A program made the translations under genes and the position numbers. From Halobacteriales archaeon QS_6_64_34 (lineage in GTDB: Archaea > Halobacteriota > Halobacteria > Halobacteriales > Haloarculaceae), in the NCBI GenBank assembly GCA_003020925.1, contig PXRT01000013.1, positions 28,867 to 92,866 on the forward strand: a stretch of 64,000 nucleotides of DNA, in the 5' to 3' direction. The notes under the pieces were generated by a model. It did no database searches. It was not told where the DNA came from and saw nothing but the letters and a program-made list of their open reading frames with translations. The number at the start of each line of letters is the position of its first letter. Within the stretch, counting starts at the first letter, position 1. Below, in pieces: positions 25,712-33,997 of this stretch.

Positions 25712-26254
25712 ATGTACGAAGTCGAAGTGAAAGTCGCCGCCGACCTGGCCGCCGTCGCCGAGCGCCTCGACGAACTGGGCGCCACGCAGACGAGCGACGT
25801 CGTGCAGGTCGACACGTACTACGACGCGCCACACCGGAACTTCGCCGAGACCGACGAGGCGCTGCGGGTCCGCCGCGAGACCCGCGCTGGCGAGACCGAG
25901 GCTCGAATCACGTACAAGGGACCGCTGGTCGAGGCCGAGTCCAAGACCCGCGAGGAGTTCGAGACCGCCGTCGACGACGGCGAGACGGTAGACATCATCT
26001 TCGAGAAGCTGGGCTTTGCCCCGGCCGCGACCGTCGAGAAGGACCGCCGGTGCTACCGGTACGACGGCTATACGGTGACGTTAGACGCCGTCGAGGGCGT
26101 GGGCGAGTTCGTCGAAGTGGAGACCGAAACCGACGAGGACGGCGTCGAGCGGGCCCGAGAGGGGGCCTACGACGTACTGCGTGAGCTGGGACTCGACCCT
26201 GAGTCTCAGATACAGACATCGTATCTCGGCATGCTGCTCGATGATTCCTCGTAG
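25712..26254 (+). CDS. CYTH-domain protein (class IV adenylate cyclase / CyaB type)
   Basis: A 180-residue protein; ATG 25712 gives MYEVEVKVAAD, the EVEVK (ExExK) signature of CYTH proteins. LRVRRET, ARITYKGP and EKDRRCYRY supply the tunnel's basic residues and FVEVETE the acidic metal-binding strand. In archaea it may act as an adenylate cyclase, thiamine-triphosphatase or polyphosphatase-like enzyme; the product is unproven. Confidence 0.85.
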   Translation: MYEVEVKVAADLAAVAERLDELGATQTSDVVQVDTYYDAPHRNFAETDEALRVRRETRAGETEARITYKGPLVEAESKTREEFETAVDDGETVDIIFEKLGFAPAATVEKDRRCYRYDGYTVTLDAVEGVGEFVEVETETDEDGVERAREGAYDVLRELGLDPESQIQTSYLGMLLDDSS

Positions 26255-26316
26255 TAATCTTTCCGTGGCGAGCGGTTCCCGTAAGTTATAGAAGCGGTCA
26301 CAGCAAAGAGCGACCA

Positions 26317-27519
26317 ATGAGCGAGCAGAACATCCACGTCGCCCCCGAGAGCGGGCTCGCAGTCGAGGAGCAAAACGTCGAAATCGTCGAGCGAAAGGGC
26401 ATCGGCCACCCCGATTCTATCTGTGACGGGGTCGCCGAGAGCGTCTCCCGCGCGCTCGCACAGACGTACATCGACCGCTTCGGGAAGGTGCTGCACTACA
26501 ACACCGACGAGACCCAGCTCGTGGCCGGCACCGCCGCGCCGGCCTACGGGGGCGGCGAGGTGCTCGAACCCATCTATCTGCTCGTGGTCGGGCGAGCGAC
26601 GAAGACCTACGACGGCGAGCGCATCCCCGCCGAGACCATCGCGCTGCGGGCCGCCCGGGAGTATCTGGGCGAGAACTTCCCGCATCTGGACCTCGGGACC
26701 GACATCGTCGTCGACGTGGAGTTCGGCGAGGGTTCGGGCGACCTCCAGACCGTCTTCGGCGAGGAGGAAGTGGTTCCCAACGCCAACGACACGAGCTACG
26801 GGGTCGGCCACGCGCCCTTCTCGGAGGTCGAGCAAATCGTCGCGGACACGGAGCGCAAGCTCACCGGCGAGTACGCCGCCGAAAACCCCGTCGTCGGCCA
26901 GGACGTAAAGGTGATGGGCAAGCGCGAGGGCGACCACATCGACGTCACCGTCGCCGTCGCGATGGTCGACGAGTACGTCGCGGACTTGGCGGCGTACAAA
27001 CAGGCCGTCGAGGACGTCCGCAGCTACGTCGCCGACCTGGCGAGGGAGTACACCGACCGCGAGGTGAGCGTCTTCGTCAACACCGCCGACGACTACGACG
27101 AGGAGTCCATCTATCTCACCGTCACGGGGACGAGCGCCGAGCAGGGCGACGACGGCTCCGTCGGTCGGGGCAACCGCGCCAACGGCCTCATCACGCCGAA
27201 TCGGCCGATGAGCATGGAAGCCACCTCCGGCAAGAACCCGGTCAACCACATCGGGAAGATATACAACCTCCTCTCGACCCAAATCGCCCAGTCCGTCGCC
27301 GACGACGTCGACGGTATCCGCCAGGTGCAGGTCCGCCTGCTCTCCCAAATCGGCTCGCCCATCGACCAGCCCCACGTCGCCGACGCGATGGTCGTCACCG
27401 ACGAGGGCGTCGCCGTCGGCGACATCGAGGAGGAGGTCCGGGCCACAGTCGACGCGGAGCTGGCCGACGTGACCGGGATGACCCGCAAGGTCATCGCCGG
27501 CGAACTCTCGACGTTCTGA
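26317..27519 (+). CDS. mat: Archaeal S-adenosylmethionine synthetase
   Basis: A 400-residue archaeal-type MAT, unrelated in sequence to the bacterial enzyme. [66 protein letters not shown] and the final [11 protein letters not shown] are family signatures. Makes S-adenosylmethionine from ATP and methionine. A short AT-rich region precedes ATG 26317. Confidence 0.95.
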   Translation: MSEQNIHVAPESGLAVEEQNVEIVERKGIGHPDSICDGVAESVSRALAQTYIDRFGKVLHYNTDETQLVAGTAAPAYGGGEVLEPIYLLVVGRATKTYDGERIPAETIALRAAREYLGENFPHLDLGTDIVVDVEFGEGSGDLQTVFGEEEVVPNANDTSYGVGHAPFSEVEQIVADTERKLTGEYAAENPVVGQDVKVMGKREGDHIDVTVAVAMVDEYVADLAAYKQAVEDVRSYVADLAREYTDREVSVFVNTADDYDEESIYLTVTGTSAEQGDDGSVGRGNRANGLITPNRPMSMEATSGKNPVNHIGKIYNLLSTQIAQSVADDVDGIRQVQVRLLSQIGSPIDQPHVADAMVVTDEGVAVGDIEEEVRATVDAELADVTGMTRKVIAGELSTF

Positions 27520-27564
27520 GAGAGCGAGCGACACCCCTTTATCTCCCGTCAGGTAACTGCCGAT

Positions 27565-28752
27565 ATGCACCCGCCCGAGCCAGACGTCGTGCTCGTCCGC
27601 CACGGCGAGCTGGGCGTCAAAAGCGAGCAGGTCCGCCGGAAGATGGAGGCCCGGCTGGCCGCGAACCTCCGGGCGATGGTCGACGCCCGAGGCCTGGCGG
27701 GCGACGTCGAGGTCAGGCGCAACCGCCTGTTCGTCCACACCGACGAGCCCGACGCGGTCGCGGATGCGGCCGCCGACACCTTCGGTGTCGTCTCGGCCTC
27801 GCCAGCACGAACCGTTGAGCCGACCCTCGAGGCCATCGAGGCCGCACTCATCGGGGCGACCGACGCGGGCTACGACAGCGGACGTTTCGCCGTCGACGCC
27901 ACGCGGGCCGGCCCCAGCGACGCGCATCCCTTCGCCAGCACCGACATCGAATCCGAATGCGGCGCGGCGGTGTGGGACGCTATCGAGTCACTGGGCGGCG
28001 AGCCCGAGGTCGACCTGGACGACCCCGATTTCACCGTCTACGTCGAGTGCCGGCGCGAGGCGGCCTACGTCTTCCTGGAGAAACGCGCGGGACCGGGCGG
28101 GCTCCCGCTTGGCACCCAGCGGCCAGTCGTCGCACTCGTCAGCGGCGGCATCGACTCGCCGGTCGCCGCCTGGAAGCTGATGGCCCGTGGCTGTCCCGTG
28201 GTCCCGGTGTACGTCGACCTGGGCGACTACGGCGGCCCGGACCACCGGGCGCGAGCGCGGGCGACCGTCGAGCGGCTGGCCGACTACGCGCCGAGCGAGG
28301 AACTGGCCATACACGTCGTCGACGCCGGCGACGTGGTGGCCGAACTCGAACGCGAGATGAGTGCCCTGCGGATGCTCGCACTGCGACGGTTCATGCTCGC
28401 GACGGCCGAGGCCGTCGCAAAATCGGAGAACGCTGTCGGTATCGTGACCGGCGAGGCCATCGGTCAAAAGTCCAGTCAGACGAGCGCAAACATCGCCGTG
28501 ACCGACGCCGCGACGGGCCTCCCGGTCCACCGACCGCTGGTGGCGACCGACAAATCCGCGATAACGCAGCTCGCTCGCCGTATCGGCACGTTCGAGGACG
28601 CCACCGTCGACACCGGCTGCAACCGGGTCGCGCCGGAACTGCCCGAGACGAACGCCGACCTCGACGCTGTTGTGGCGGCCGAACCGGACGACCTCTTCGA
28701 GCGAGCCCGGGCGTGTGCGTCGGCCCGCGAGGTCGTCCCTATCGAAAGGTAA
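27565..28752 (+). CDS. thiI: tRNA 4-thiouridine synthetase ThiI
   Basis: A 395-residue protein: ferredoxin-like N-terminus, THUMP domain around 60-170, and PP-loop ATP pyrophosphatase domain with VALVSGGIDSPVAAWKLMARG (about 189-209) and GEAIGQKSSQT. No rhodanese domain, as usual in archaea, so sulfur must come from another donor. Makes s4U in tRNA. Confidence 0.92.
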   Translation: MHPPEPDVVLVRHGELGVKSEQVRRKMEARLAANLRAMVDARGLAGDVEVRRNRLFVHTDEPDAVADAAADTFGVVSASPARTVEPTLEAIEAALIGATDAGYDSGRFAVDATRAGPSDAHPFASTDIESECGAAVWDAIESLGGEPEVDLDDPDFTVYVECRREAAYVFLEKRAGPGGLPLGTQRPVVALVSGGIDSPVAAWKLMARGCPVVPVYVDLGDYGGPDHRARARATVERLADYAPSEELAIHVVDAGDVVAELEREMSALRMLALRRFMLATAEAVAKSENAVGIVTGEAIGQKSSQTSANIAVTDAATGLPVHRPLVATDKSAITQLARRIGTFEDATVDTGCNRVAPELPETNADLDAVVAAEPDDLFERARACASAREVVPIER

Positions 28753-28778
28753 ATCTCCGGGGCGCCACAGGTTCGGAT

Positions 28779-29306
28779 ATGTCCCAGGTGTGTCTCGTCG
28801 GGAGCGAGGACGTGAACCTCCGGTATGAGTTGCTCTCCCGCGAGACCGCGCGCGACGCCTTAGTCACCTACGACCTCAGGGAGCCCTTCGAGAACACGCT
28901 CCAGCTCGAAACCGTGAGTCTGGGGGCGGCGGTCGCCCTGCTCAACGACCTGAACTGGTATCTCGTCCGCTTCACTAATGCCGCCTTCGTGAAAGTGCCC
29001 TCTATCAGCGAGACGGAGTGGCTCTCGCGGGAGCTGGCGACCGCAATCAGAGACGACGAGATAGCGCCGGCGGAGACGGAGCGGTTCCTGATGGTGTACG
29101 GTATCGTCTCGGCCGACGTGGGAGAGCACAGTGTGGCAGGTGACAGCGGTGACGGCGGAGCGGAGACCGCGACCCGGGACCACCCGCCGAAACTCGTCGA
29201 ACCGATGCTGTTGACCCGAACCGGCGAGACGATTCCGGACTACGACCTGCGCGAGGTCGACGAGACGCTCGTCGTCCGTGTCACCGAGGACGAGTTCGGG
29301 GCCTGA
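28779..29306 (+). CDS. Haloarchaeal conserved protein (DUF5804-like)
   Basis: A 175-residue protein; ATG 28779 (MSQVCLVGSEDVNLRYELLSRETARD) begins the real gene 26 bp after thiI. The N-terminal 110 residues are a compact alpha/beta fold (LQLETVSLGAAVALLNDLNWYLVRFTNAAF), followed by a loop and a C-terminal strand region. I recall similar proteins as DUF5804; no function is known. Likely co-transcribed with thiI. Confidence 0.65.
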   Translation: MSQVCLVGSEDVNLRYELLSRETARDALVTYDLREPFENTLQLETVSLGAAVALLNDLNWYLVRFTNAAFVKVPSISETEWLSRELATAIRDDEIAPAETERFLMVYGIVSADVGEHSVAGDSGDGGAETATRDHPPKLVEPMLLTRTGETIPDYDLREVDETLVVRVTEDEFGA

Positions 29307-29323
29307 CGGACGGCGATGGGTAG

Positions 29324-30247
29324 CTAGTCGAACATGCCGGTCGACATGTACCGCTCGCCGCTGTCCCAGTAGACCGTGACGACGAGGGGGTCGGTGACGC
29401 CGTCGGCCAGCAGTTCCTCGGCCACCTCGCGGGCCGCCAGGTTCGACGCGCCCGAGGACTGGCCGACGAGGATGCCCTCCTCGCGGGCGAGGCGGTGACA
29501 CTCCGCTTCGGCGTCGTCGAGTTCGACGGTTTTGACGTCGTCGAGCAGGTCCACGTCGAGGTTGTCGCTGACGAACCCCGGACCCATCCCCTGGAAGCTG
29601 TCCTCGCCGGTGCCGGGCTCCATCCCCGAGAGAACGGCGTTGTCGGCGGGTTCGACCGCGACGATGTCCACCGCCGGGAACGCCTCGCGCAGCCGGCGGC
29701 CGGTGCCCGTGATGGTGCCGCCGGTGCCGACGCCGGCGACGAGGGCGTCGACGGTTCGGTCGCCCACCTGCTCGATGACCTCCTCGCCCGTGGTCTCGTA
29801 GTGTGCCTGTGGGTTCGCGGGGTTCTCGAACTGCTTGAGCTGAACGTAGCCGTCGCTGTCGGTCAGCTCGTCGGCCCGGTCCGTGGCGGCCGAGATATCG
29901 CCCTCGACCAGCTCGATGTTGGCGCCGTAGGCCTTCATTATCTCGCGGCGCTCGGGGGACTTCGAGGACGGCATCACCAGTACCACGTCGTACCCCTTCG
30001 CCGCGCCGACCATCGCCATCCCGATGCCGGTGTTGCCACTGGTCGGTTCGACGAGCGTATCGCCCGGGGTGATGACCCCCTCGCGCTCGGCGCGGCCAAT
30101 CATGAACCGGGCCGGACGGTCCTTCGCGGACCCCCCTGGATTGAACGATTCGACTTTCGCGGCCACGGTCGCCCCCTCGGGGGCGCGGACCGACACCAGC
30201 GGCGAGCCGATTGTCTCGACGATGGACTCGCTGAGCGTCTCGTGCAT
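29324..30247 (-). CDS. cysK: Cysteine synthase (O-acetylserine sulfhydrylase type)
   Basis: A 307-residue fold-type II PLP enzyme: the lysine lies in ESFNPGGSAKDRPARFMI (K near 42), the substrate loop is PTSGNTGIGMAM, and GVGTGGTITGTGR binds phosphate. Length is that of CysK/CysM without a regulatory domain. Converges with the DUF5804-like gene. Confidence 0.9.
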   Translation of the reverse strand: MHETLSESIVETIGSPLVSVRAPEGATVAAKVESFNPGGSAKDRPARFMIGRAEREGVITPGDTLVEPTSGNTGIGMAMVGAAKGYDVVLVMPSSKSPERREIMKAYGANIELVEGDISAATDRADELTDSDGYVQLKQFENPANPQAHYETTGEEVIEQVGDRTVDALVAGVGTGGTITGTGRRLREAFPAVDIVAVEPADNAVLSGMEPGTGEDSFQGMGPGFVSDNLDVDLLDDVKTVELDDAEAECHRLAREEGILVGQSSGASNLAAREVAEELLADGVTDPLVVTVYWDSGERYMSTGMFD

Positions 30248-30451
30248 TGGGCGCGGGTACGCCGTCGCCGGTTAAAACCCCCCGTGGAACCGCCAAGGCC
30301 GAGGGGGAGTCCACGGTCCAGGCAGTTCTTTCCGAAAGCGCGGCCAAGGGACACCAATGAGCGGTGCCGTACAACCTACGTCGCGGCGATACAGCACAAC
30401 CTGGCCGGTCTCGAAGGGGTAGTGTTTAGTTTAGTAGAAAACACGGAAGAG

Positions 30452-30615
30452 AGCCAGAAAGCCCCGGCTGGCTTCGGTCGGGGGGCTCGCTGCGCTCCTC
30501 GGCCTTTGGCCTGCGGTGCTTACGTCGCCCGCCTTCCCGAAGCCAGCCACCGGGAGAGCAAGCTCTCCCGAGCAGTCGGCGCACAGCGCCGACAACGCCC
30601 CTTTCAGTCCCACCC
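30452..30615 (+). repeat. Variable-arm hairpin element R3, with two extra hairpins
   Basis: Left end AGCCAGAAAGCCCC, right end CCCTTTCAGTCCCACCC. Arms GGCTGGCTTCGG (30466-30477) and CCGAAGCCAGCC (30537-30548) pair perfectly. Unlike the others it has about 50 extra bases before the right end, holding two short perfect hairpins (GGGAGAGC/GCTCTCCC at 30552-30569; GTCGGCG/CGCCGAC at 30575-30593). The element is bracketed by near-inverted repeats GGTAGTGTTTAGTTTAG (30418-30434) and CTAACTAAACACCACC (30635-30650). It fills most of the gap between cysK and the thioredoxin-like gene; nothing else is visible there. Confidence 0.85.
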
Positions 30616-30698
30616 GCACTGATTACCAAATCGCCTAACTAAACACCACCACCCTGAGAGCCCCGGGGTTCAAGCCAGTTGCACCGCTACTGGTAGCC

Positions 30699-31091
30699 AT
30701 GAGCGAAACCGGACGTCTCGAAACGATGGAGCCGAACCCGGTCTGGGTCGAGGACGCCTACGCCGACACGGTCGACCTCCTCGCCCATTACCGGACCGAA
30801 CTGGAGTATCACGTCTGGGGCGGCGACTGGTGCAAGGACTGTCGGGCACAGCTGCCCGACTTCGGTGCGGCCCTGAAGACGGCGGAGATTCCCGAATCGC
30901 GGATTCATCACTACCCGACCGAGAAGGAAGACGACGGCTCGAAGACCGGTCCCGGGGTCGAGGAGTACGGCATCGAGTACATCCCGACGGTCGTGGTGGA
31001 AAAAGACGGCGAGGAAATCGCCCGCTTCGTCGAGGAAGAACGGGTGCCCATCGCCGTCTATCTCGCCGACGAAATCCGGGCGGCGCTCTGA
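30699..31091 (+). CDS. Thioredoxin-like protein
   Basis: A 130-residue protein with the redox motif WGGDWCKDCRAQLPDF (CxxC at about 49-52) and a cis-proline strand IEYIPTVVVEKDGEEIARFVEE. The CKDC spacing and lack of a signal peptide suggest a cytoplasmic thioredoxin-family oxidoreductase. Partner unknown. Confidence 0.85.
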   Translation: MSETGRLETMEPNPVWVEDAYADTVDLLAHYRTELEYHVWGGDWCKDCRAQLPDFGAALKTAEIPESRIHHYPTEKEDDGSKTGPGVEEYGIEYIPTVVVEKDGEEIARFVEEERVPIAVYLADEIRAAL

Positions 31092-31187
31092 GACAGGGCA
31101 GTGTAGCCCCGGACCGATACCGCCACCCGGTACCCAGCGACCGCGACTGCCGCATACTTTTACCGGCCCCCGGCGAGGAGTTGTCGC

Positions 31188-31312
31188 ATGGATGAAACGT
31201 GGCGCGTGCTGGTGCCGACACAGATAGAACCGTCCGGACCGTCTACGAGGGCGGAGTTCCCCCGTCGACGGTGAACCGCGAGGCTCTCGAGAAACCGGGC
31301 GAGACAGCCTAG
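31188..31312 (+). pseudogene. Possible remnant of a D-2-hydroxyacid dehydrogenase
   Basis: ATG 31188 opens MDETWRVLVPTQIEPSG before an early stop at 31272-31274. In another frame the same stretch ends VYEGGVPPSTVNREALEKPGETA and a TAG at 31310-31312. The V-NREAL ending resembles the C-terminus of D-isomer 2-hydroxyacid dehydrogenases and the opening resembles their N-terminus. The pieces would mean that almost the whole gene was deleted. Evidence is weak. The rest of the gap (31092-31361) shows nothing. Confidence 0.25.
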
Positions 31313-31354
31313 TCAGTCTGGCGTCGCCTCGTCACCGCTCTGGGACGGTAGGAA

Positions 31355-31362
31355 CTATATTA
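31355..31362 (+). promoter_or_regulatory. TATA box favouring a leaderless start of the sensor kinase
   Basis: ACTATATTA lies 27-34 bp before ATG 31389, the spacing of a haloarchaeal TATA box to the start of a leaderless transcript. An upstream ATG at 31362 would sit on the box itself, so 31389 is preferred. Confidence 0.45.
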
Positions 31363-31388
31363 TGTCAAGCTACATCTATACGGAAAGT

Positions 31389-33182
31389 ATGGATGGTATT
31401 CGCGTTCTTCATGTCGACGACGACCCCGACTTCGTCGGTCTGACGGCCGAGTTTCTCGAGCGCGATGACGACCGGTTCACCGTCGAGACGGCGTTCAGCG
31501 GAGCCGACGGGCTGGACGCGCTCTCGCCGGCGGTCGACTGCGTTATCTCCGACTACGATATGCCCGGCATGAACGGCATCGAGTTCCTCGAAGCGGTCCG
31601 CGAGGAGTACCCCGACCTCCCCTTTATTCTGTTTACCGGCAAGGGAAGCGAGGAAGTCGCGAGCGAAGCCCTCACTCTCGGTGCGACGGACTATCTCCAG
31701 AAAGCGACCGGCGAGGACCAGTACGAACTGCTCGCAAACCGGGTCGATAGAGCGGTGGGACAGTTTCGCGCGGAGCAGGAACTGGAGCGCAAGAACGCGT
31801 TGCTGGAGAAGACCCAGGACCTCGCCAACGCCGGCGCCTGGGAGTACGACCCACAAGAGGAGGAGGCATACTTCACGGACCAGATGTGCGAAATATACGG
31901 CGTCGACAGCGGCTACGACCCCGAGCCCGAGTCGGATATCCAGCGGTTCTGTCATCCCGAGGACCGCGACACGGTTCGGGCCGCCGTGGCGGGGGCTCTG
32001 GAGGACGGCGAACCGTACGATATTGAGGTCCGCATCACCGCTGCGGACGGCACCGACAAGTGGGTGCGGACACGCGCCGACCCGCAGTTCGAGGACGGCA
32101 CCTGCGTGTGCGTCCGGGGGACGGTTCGGGATATCACCGAACGCAAGGAGCGAGAGCAGAACATCGCACAGACAAAGGAGTGGTATCAGACCCTGCTCGA
32201 CGGGGCCCCGGACGCGGTCTTCGTCGCCGACGCCGAGACGGGCGAAATCCGCGAGGTAAACCGGGCAGCGACCCGGTTGCTCGACCGACCCCGCGAGGAG
32301 ATTGTCGGGCTCGACCAGACGGAACTTCATCCGCCGGAGAAGGTTGCGGAGTACGCCGAGCTGTTCGACCACCACGCCAGCAACGGCGGGGCGCGTACCG
32401 AAACGCTCGGGGAACAGATAGAGTTCTGCGTCGTCGACGCGGCTGGCGAGCGAATCCCCGTGGAAATAAACGCCCAGACCGTCGAGATAGACGGCGAGCA
32501 CTACAATCAGGGGTACTTCCGCGATATCACGGACCGCAAGGAACGCGAACGCGAACTCAAGCGACAGAACGACCGACTCGACGACCTCGTGACGGTTGTC
32601 AGCCACGACCTGCGGAACCCGCTGCGGACGCTGTCGGCATCGCTCGCCCTCATCGAAACTGACGACGGGGAGTCCCTCGAGCGGTGTCACCGGACCATCG
32701 AGCGGATGGAGCAGCTGATTGACGACCTGGTGAACCTCGCACAGCACGGCGAGACGGAGTCCGAGCCGACGCCGGTCCACCTCGCCACGCTCGCGACGGA
32801 GTGTGCCCGGACGACCGGCGTCGCCGACGCGAACCTCTCGGTTACGACGGACGCGACCATCATCGCCGACGAGTCGCGGCTCAGACACCTGTTCGAGAAC
32901 CTCTTCGGCAATGCTGTCATCCACGCCGAGGAGGCGGTCTCACTCACCGTCGGGCGCCTCGACGACGGCTTCTACGTGGCGGACGACGGGTCGGGAATTC
33001 CCGAGACAGAGCGCGAGCGGGTCTTCCGGGTCGGCTACTCGACGAGCGACGAGGGCACTGGCTTCGGGTTGAACATCGTCAAGCAGGTCGCCGAGGCACA
33101 CGGCTGGGACATCGGGGTGACCGAAGGCGCCGAGGGCGGCGCCCGATTCGAACTCACCGGTGTCGAGTTCGCCGACAGCTGA
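31389..33182 (+). CDS. Hybrid histidine kinase: receiver-PAS-PAS-HisKA-HATPase
   Basis: A 597-residue soluble signalling protein. Order: receiver domain (MDGIRVLHVDDDPDFVGLTAEFL, phospho-acceptor Asp in CVISDYDMPGMNG, LFTGKGSEEVASEALTLGATDYLQK), PAS around 135-255, second PAS 265-385, HisKA H-box VVSHDLRNPLRTLSASLAL and HATPase with N-box NLFGNAVIHAEE, G1 DDGSGIPE and G2 GTGFGLNIVKQVAEAHGW. No transmembrane helices, so it senses a cytoplasmic signal. Phosphate could pass within the chain or to a separate regulator not in this window. The start could also be ATG 31362. Confidence 0.88.
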   Translation: MDGIRVLHVDDDPDFVGLTAEFLERDDDRFTVETAFSGADGLDALSPAVDCVISDYDMPGMNGIEFLEAVREEYPDLPFILFTGKGSEEVASEALTLGATDYLQKATGEDQYELLANRVDRAVGQFRAEQELERKNALLEKTQDLANAGAWEYDPQEEEAYFTDQMCEIYGVDSGYDPEPESDIQRFCHPEDRDTVRAAVAGALEDGEPYDIEVRITAADGTDKWVRTRADPQFEDGTCVCVRGTVRDITERKEREQNIAQTKEWYQTLLDGAPDAVFVADAETGEIREVNRAATRLLDRPREEIVGLDQTELHPPEKVAEYAELFDHHASNGGARTETLGEQIEFCVVDAAGERIPVEINAQTVEIDGEHYNQGYFRDITDRKERERELKRQNDRLDDLVTVVSHDLRNPLRTLSASLALIETDDGESLERCHRTIERMEQLIDDLVNLAQHGETESEPTPVHLATLATECARTTGVADANLSVTTDATIIADESRLRHLFENLFGNAVIHAEEAVSLTVGRLDDGFYVADDGSGIPETERERVFRVGYSTSDEGTGFGLNIVKQVAEAHGWDIGVTEGAEGGARFELTGVEFADS

Positions 33183-33324
33183 TACGGTTTATCGTAGATT
33201 ATTTCCGGTGTTTGTCGGATGTTCTCCGATAAAGTGCCGGTGACTCGTCAGGACAGACCGTCCGACGGTGTCCGGAAGTCGGGGGTAAAGTACACCATGC
33301 TGGGCAACAGAAATTTGGCTACTA

Positions 33325-33972
33325 ATGCCCGAAATCACGGTCACCGAGTCACAGCGTGAGCGCTTAGAGACAATCGAGGGAGAACTCGAATCGGCGTTCA
33401 TCGACACCTACGGCCATATCCGGACGACAGACGTCCTCCAGTATCTGCTCGATACGTACACGCCACCCGAGCAGCAGGGTAGTGGCGTGGGCCACGAGCG
33501 AATCGCCACGGCCGATTTCGGGGCCCTCCAGACGGTCGCGAGCGACGTCGATGGCGTGCCCGGCAGCGGCATCGACACTGAGACCATGCGGGGGGAACTG
33601 CTCTCGGCGCTGGGGGTCGAGGAGTTCGCGGTGCGACTCGCCGAACTCGAAAACGGGACAAACGGCGACGTGTCGTCGGCAAGCGGCCCGTCGGCGGCAG
33701 ACGCGGCCGAGTCGACAGACGGTGACGACGAGCCGGAGACCGACACCGACGCGGACGACGAGCCGAGGAACGACACGGAGAGCGGGTCTACCCCGAGCAC
33801 CGACGGGCCGGGCTCGGTGCTCTCGGCGGCCAACCAGTTACTCACCGACCACGAGGACAAGTGGCGCGAGGGCGGGGGCGAGGAACCCTACGAGGTCGAC
33901 CTGCCCGACGGGACGACGGAGACGGTCCGGACCAAAGACGACGTCAGGGGGTTGCTGTTCAAACATTACTGA
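33325..33972 (+). CDS. Acidic haloarchaeal protein with two conserved ends
   Basis: A 215-residue protein. The first 55 residues (MPEITVTESQRERLETIEGELESAFIDTYGHIRTTDVLQYLLDTY) look like a helical regulator-type dimerisation segment. Residues 115-160 are an acidic repeat-like linker (DGDDEPETDTDADDEPRNDTESGS). The last 55 (ANQLLTDHEDKWREGGG...YEVDLPDGTTETVRTKDDVRGLLFKHY) form a compact domain. No family function recognised. Confidence 0.65.
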   Translation: MPEITVTESQRERLETIEGELESAFIDTYGHIRTTDVLQYLLDTYTPPEQQGSGVGHERIATADFGALQTVASDVDGVPGSGIDTETMRGELLSALGVEEFAVRLAELENGTNGDVSSASGPSAADAAESTDGDDEPETDTDADDEPRNDTESGSTPSTDGPGSVLSAANQLLTDHEDKWREGGGEEPYEVDLPDGTTETVRTKDDVRGLLFKHY

Positions 33973-33997
33973 TACTGGTGGCCGCACGAACAGCGGG

